A stretch of 7,839 bases of DNA from Zavarzinia sp. (GTDB taxonomy: Bacteria; Pseudomonadota; Alphaproteobacteria; Zavarziniales; Zavarziniaceae), in contig JAQVKV010000075.1 in NCBI GenBank assembly GCA_028694545.1, positions 1 through 7,839 on the forward strand. The letters are read 5' to 3'. A program made the position numbers and the translations under genes. The stretch's first letter is position 1. The number at the start of each line of letters is the position of its first letter. A model generated the notes under the pieces. The model saw only the letters and a list, made by a program, of their open reading frames with translations. It was not told the DNA's origin and made no database searches. Below are positions 6,817 to 7,839 of the stretch, piece after piece.

Positions 6817-6842
6817 GGGGCCGGTCGTTCGGGGACGGCCCC
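6817..6842 (+). terminator. First hairpin downstream of clpA
   Basis: GGGGCC and GTC (one bulged G between them) pair with GAC and GGCCCC around a 7-nt loop, giving 9 bp starting 8 nt after the clpA stop. No T-run follows, so it is a weak intrinsic terminator by itself. It lies upstream of a longer, perfect hairpin at 6869-6902, and the two together probably define the clpSA 3' end. Confidence 0.45.
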
Positions 6843-6868
6843 GATCCGGAGACAACGAACGAACCGGG

Positions 6869-6902
6869 ACGGCGGAAATTGATAAAGATCAATTTCCGCC
6901 GT
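6869..6902. repeat. Perfect 34-bp palindrome, hairpin downstream of clpA
   Basis: Two 15-bp arms (ACGGCGGAAATTGAT and its exact reverse complement) flank a 4-bp AAAG centre, and TTCAT follows. As RNA from clpA it would form a long stable hairpin and could act as a terminator. As DNA its centre is an FNR/FixK-type site, annotated separately. The match extends five bases on each side beyond what that regulator needs. Confidence 0.75.
6879..6892. promoter_or_regulatory. FNR/FixK-type binding site (anaerobox)
   Basis: TTGATAAAGATCAA is a perfect match to TTGAT-N4-ATCAA, the site of FNR/FixK/Anr-type regulators of the CRP-FNR family, which respond to low oxygen. Its centre lies at 6885.5. A -10-like hexamer CATGAT (4 of 6) at 6915-6920 predicts a start near 6927, which puts the box at -41.5, the standard position for class II FNR activation. 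The target is the host-attachment-family gene starting at 6948. Confidence 0.8.
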
Positions 6903-6914
6903 TTCATGTCCCGC

Positions 6915-6920
6915 CATGAT
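6915..6920 (+). promoter_or_regulatory. Candidate -10 element of the FNR-type-dependent promoter
   Basis: CATGAT matches TATAAT at four positions including the key second A and final T. It is placed 22 bp after the FNR-type box, as in class II activated promoters, which usually lack a good -35. The predicted leader to the ATG at 6948 is about 21 nt, enough to hold the GGAG ribosome binding site at 6938-6941. Confidence 0.5.
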
Positions 6921-6947
6921 CGTATTCCCTGTTCTCTGGAGACGATC

Positions 6948-7406
6948 ATGCCTCACTTGCCGCTGTATTGGATCGTGCTGGCCGACGGTCATCACGCTCG
7001 CCTGCTTCAAGGGACGCGGCCCTTCGATGAATTGCAGGGTGTCGAAGGTGGCTCGATCGATGCCGAGGATGCGCACCACTTCAGCCGCGAGATCGGTACG
7101 GACCGGCCGGGGCGCGCCTTTTCCTCTTCGGACGACCGTCGCGCGGCGATGGAGCCGCATGAGGATCCCGAACGGGCCGAGGAGCGCCAGTTCGCCATGC
7201 TGCTGGCGAAGCATCTCGACGAGGCGGCCCGTGCCGGCCGCTACGATCGCCTGATCATCGCCGCTCCCCCGGCGGCTCTCGGCGACATCCGCAACATGCT
7301 GGGCGCCAGCACCCGCGCCCGCCTGCAGGCGACGCTGGACAAGGATTTGGTGAAGACGCCGTCGCCAGAGCTGCCGGAGCATCTGCTGGCGGCTATCGGC
7401 TTCTGA
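6948..7406 (+). CDS. Host attachment family protein (COG5622-like)
   Basis: A 152-residue soluble protein of the family annotated as required for attachment to host cells. The family name comes from plant-associated bacteria; its biochemical function is not established, and I recall it being grouped with bacterial relatives of archaeo-eukaryotic release factor eRF1 domains. Visible family features are the N-terminal strand WIVLADGHHARLL (8-20), the TDRPGRAFSS segment (51-60), a central helix with ERQFAMLLAKHL (79-90), the strand YDRLIIAAPPAALGDIR (99-115), and the C-terminal KDLVKTPSPELPEHL. No signal peptide or membrane segment is present, so it should be cytosolic. ATG 6948 is chosen because GGAG lies 6 nt upstream; an in-frame ATG at 6879 falls inside the regulatory palindrome. 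The FNR/FixK-type box upstream suggests induction at low oxygen. It is transcribed alone and converges on the AraC-family gene. Confidence 0.87.
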   Translation: MPHLPLYWIVLADGHHARLLQGTRPFDELQGVEGGSIDAEDAHHFSREIGTDRPGRAFSSSDDRRAAMEPHEDPERAEERQFAMLLAKHLDEAARAGRYDRLIIAAPPAALGDIRNMLGASTRARLQATLDKDLVKTPSPELPEHLLAAIGF

Positions 7407-7430
7407 TTCCGCCTCGGTTTCCGATCCTGC

Positions 7431-7839
7431 TCAGGCTGCCGCGATCCAGCGCCGCGCCGCCTTGCTGTCCTTCGCGGGGGGCAGGCCGAACAGGCGACCG
7501 TATTCCCGCGTGAACTGGGAAACACTCTCGTAACCGACGGCGAAGGCGGCGCTGCTGGCGGATGCCCCTTCCGCCATCATCAGGCGCCGTGCCTCGATCA
7601 GACGCAGGTGTTTCTGGAACTGCAGCGGCGAGAGCGAGGTTACGGCCCGGAAGTGCTGGTAGAAGGACGACGGGCTCATGCCCGCCGCCGCGGCCAGACG
7701 GTCCACCGGCAAGGTCCGGGCGAATTCCGCCCGCAGCAGCGATACTGCCCGGGCCACGCGGCGGACCGGCCCTTCGGGCATGCCGAGCCGCCGGATGGCG
7801 GGGCCATGGCGCCCGGCCAGCAACCAATAATGCATTTCC
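7431..7839 (-). CDS. AraC-family transcriptional regulator, 5' end missing (C-terminal DNA-binding part)
   Basis: The last 135 or so residues of a one-component regulator whose start lies beyond the right edge; the frame is open to the edge (GAA precedes the ATG at 7835), and full-length relatives are about 300 residues. The two helix-turn-helix units of the AraC/XylS domain are clear: the first around LPVDRLAAAAGMSPSSFYQHFRAVTSLSPLQFQKHLRLIEARRLM, given here as a region (about residues 42-86 of the visible part), the second around ASSAAFAVGYESVSQFTREYGRLFG. The segment before them (HYWLLAGRHGPAIRRL) resembles the end of the AraC_N-type ligand-binding domain in proteins of this subgroup. The effector and targets cannot be told from this fragment; such regulators often control a divergent neighbour, which would lie outside the window. 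It ends 24 bp from the convergent host-attachment-family gene, with no clear terminator between. Confidence 0.92.
   Translation of the reverse strand, partial: EMHYWLLAGRHGPAIRRLGMPEGPVRRVARAVSLLRAEFARTLPVDRLAAAAGMSPSSFYQHFRAVTSLSPLQFQKHLRLIEARRLMMAEGASASSAAFAVGYESVSQFTREYGRLFGLPPAKDSKAARRWIAAA

Noticed and set aside
3947..6949. A 1000-codon open frame on the - strand opposite clpS and clpA
   Set aside because: It is the antisense shadow of well-supported ClpS and ClpA. GC-rich codon bias removes stop codons from this frame, and its translation is Arg/Gly/Leu/Asp-rich low-information sequence with no recognisable domain or ribosome binding site.
7431..7835. A stand-alone 134-residue AraC-type regulator starting at 7835
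   Set aside because: The codon before the Met continues a sequence typical of the joint between the ligand-binding and DNA-binding domains, and no ribosome binding site can be seen, so the gene most likely continues past the edge.

Overview
The window is GC-rich, gene-dense chromosomal DNA from an alphaproteobacterium, most likely a Rhodospirillales-like lineage. This is inferred from the alphaproteobacterial ClpS/ClpA sequences, a phasin of the alphaproteobacterial type, a SPOR-fused D,D-carboxypeptidase, and a host-attachment-family protein behind an FNR/FixK-type box. No mobile element, CRISPR array, tRNA, rRNA or sign of recent transfer was found. The content is mostly conserved housekeeping genes. 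The less ordinary material lies in the intergenic DNA.

Layout, left to right. The 3' three-quarters of upp (uracil salvage, +) converges on a secreted D-alanyl-D-alanine carboxypeptidase with a C-terminal SPOR domain (-); a strong hairpin separates them. A divergent intergenic region of about 200 bp leads to a small lipoprotein of unknown function (+). Next comes a phasin gene (+) with a PhaR-like operator upstream and tandem terminator-like hairpins downstream. After a 316-bp non-coding stretch, with a candidate promoter and a nested stem-loop in the predicted leader, come clpS and clpA (+); clpA uses a TTG start. A hairpin-rich spacer with a perfect FNR/FixK-type site inside a longer palindrome precedes a host-attachment-family gene (+). 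The window ends in the C-terminal half of an AraC-family regulator (-, 5' end outside the window).

How the genes relate. clpS and clpA form one functional unit: the N-end-rule adaptor and the AAA+ unfoldase that feeds ClpP. The phasin coats polyhydroxyalkanoate granules and is probably under PhaR-type control. The carboxypeptidase trims peptidoglycan, and its SPOR domain suggests action at the division site. The host-attachment-family gene is probably switched on at low oxygen: the FNR-type box sits at -41.5 relative to a start site inferred from a -10-like hexamer. I do not see one dedicated multi-gene novel system. The best leads are the FNR-type palindrome, the phasin operator pair, the structured clpS leader and the unassigned lipoprotein.
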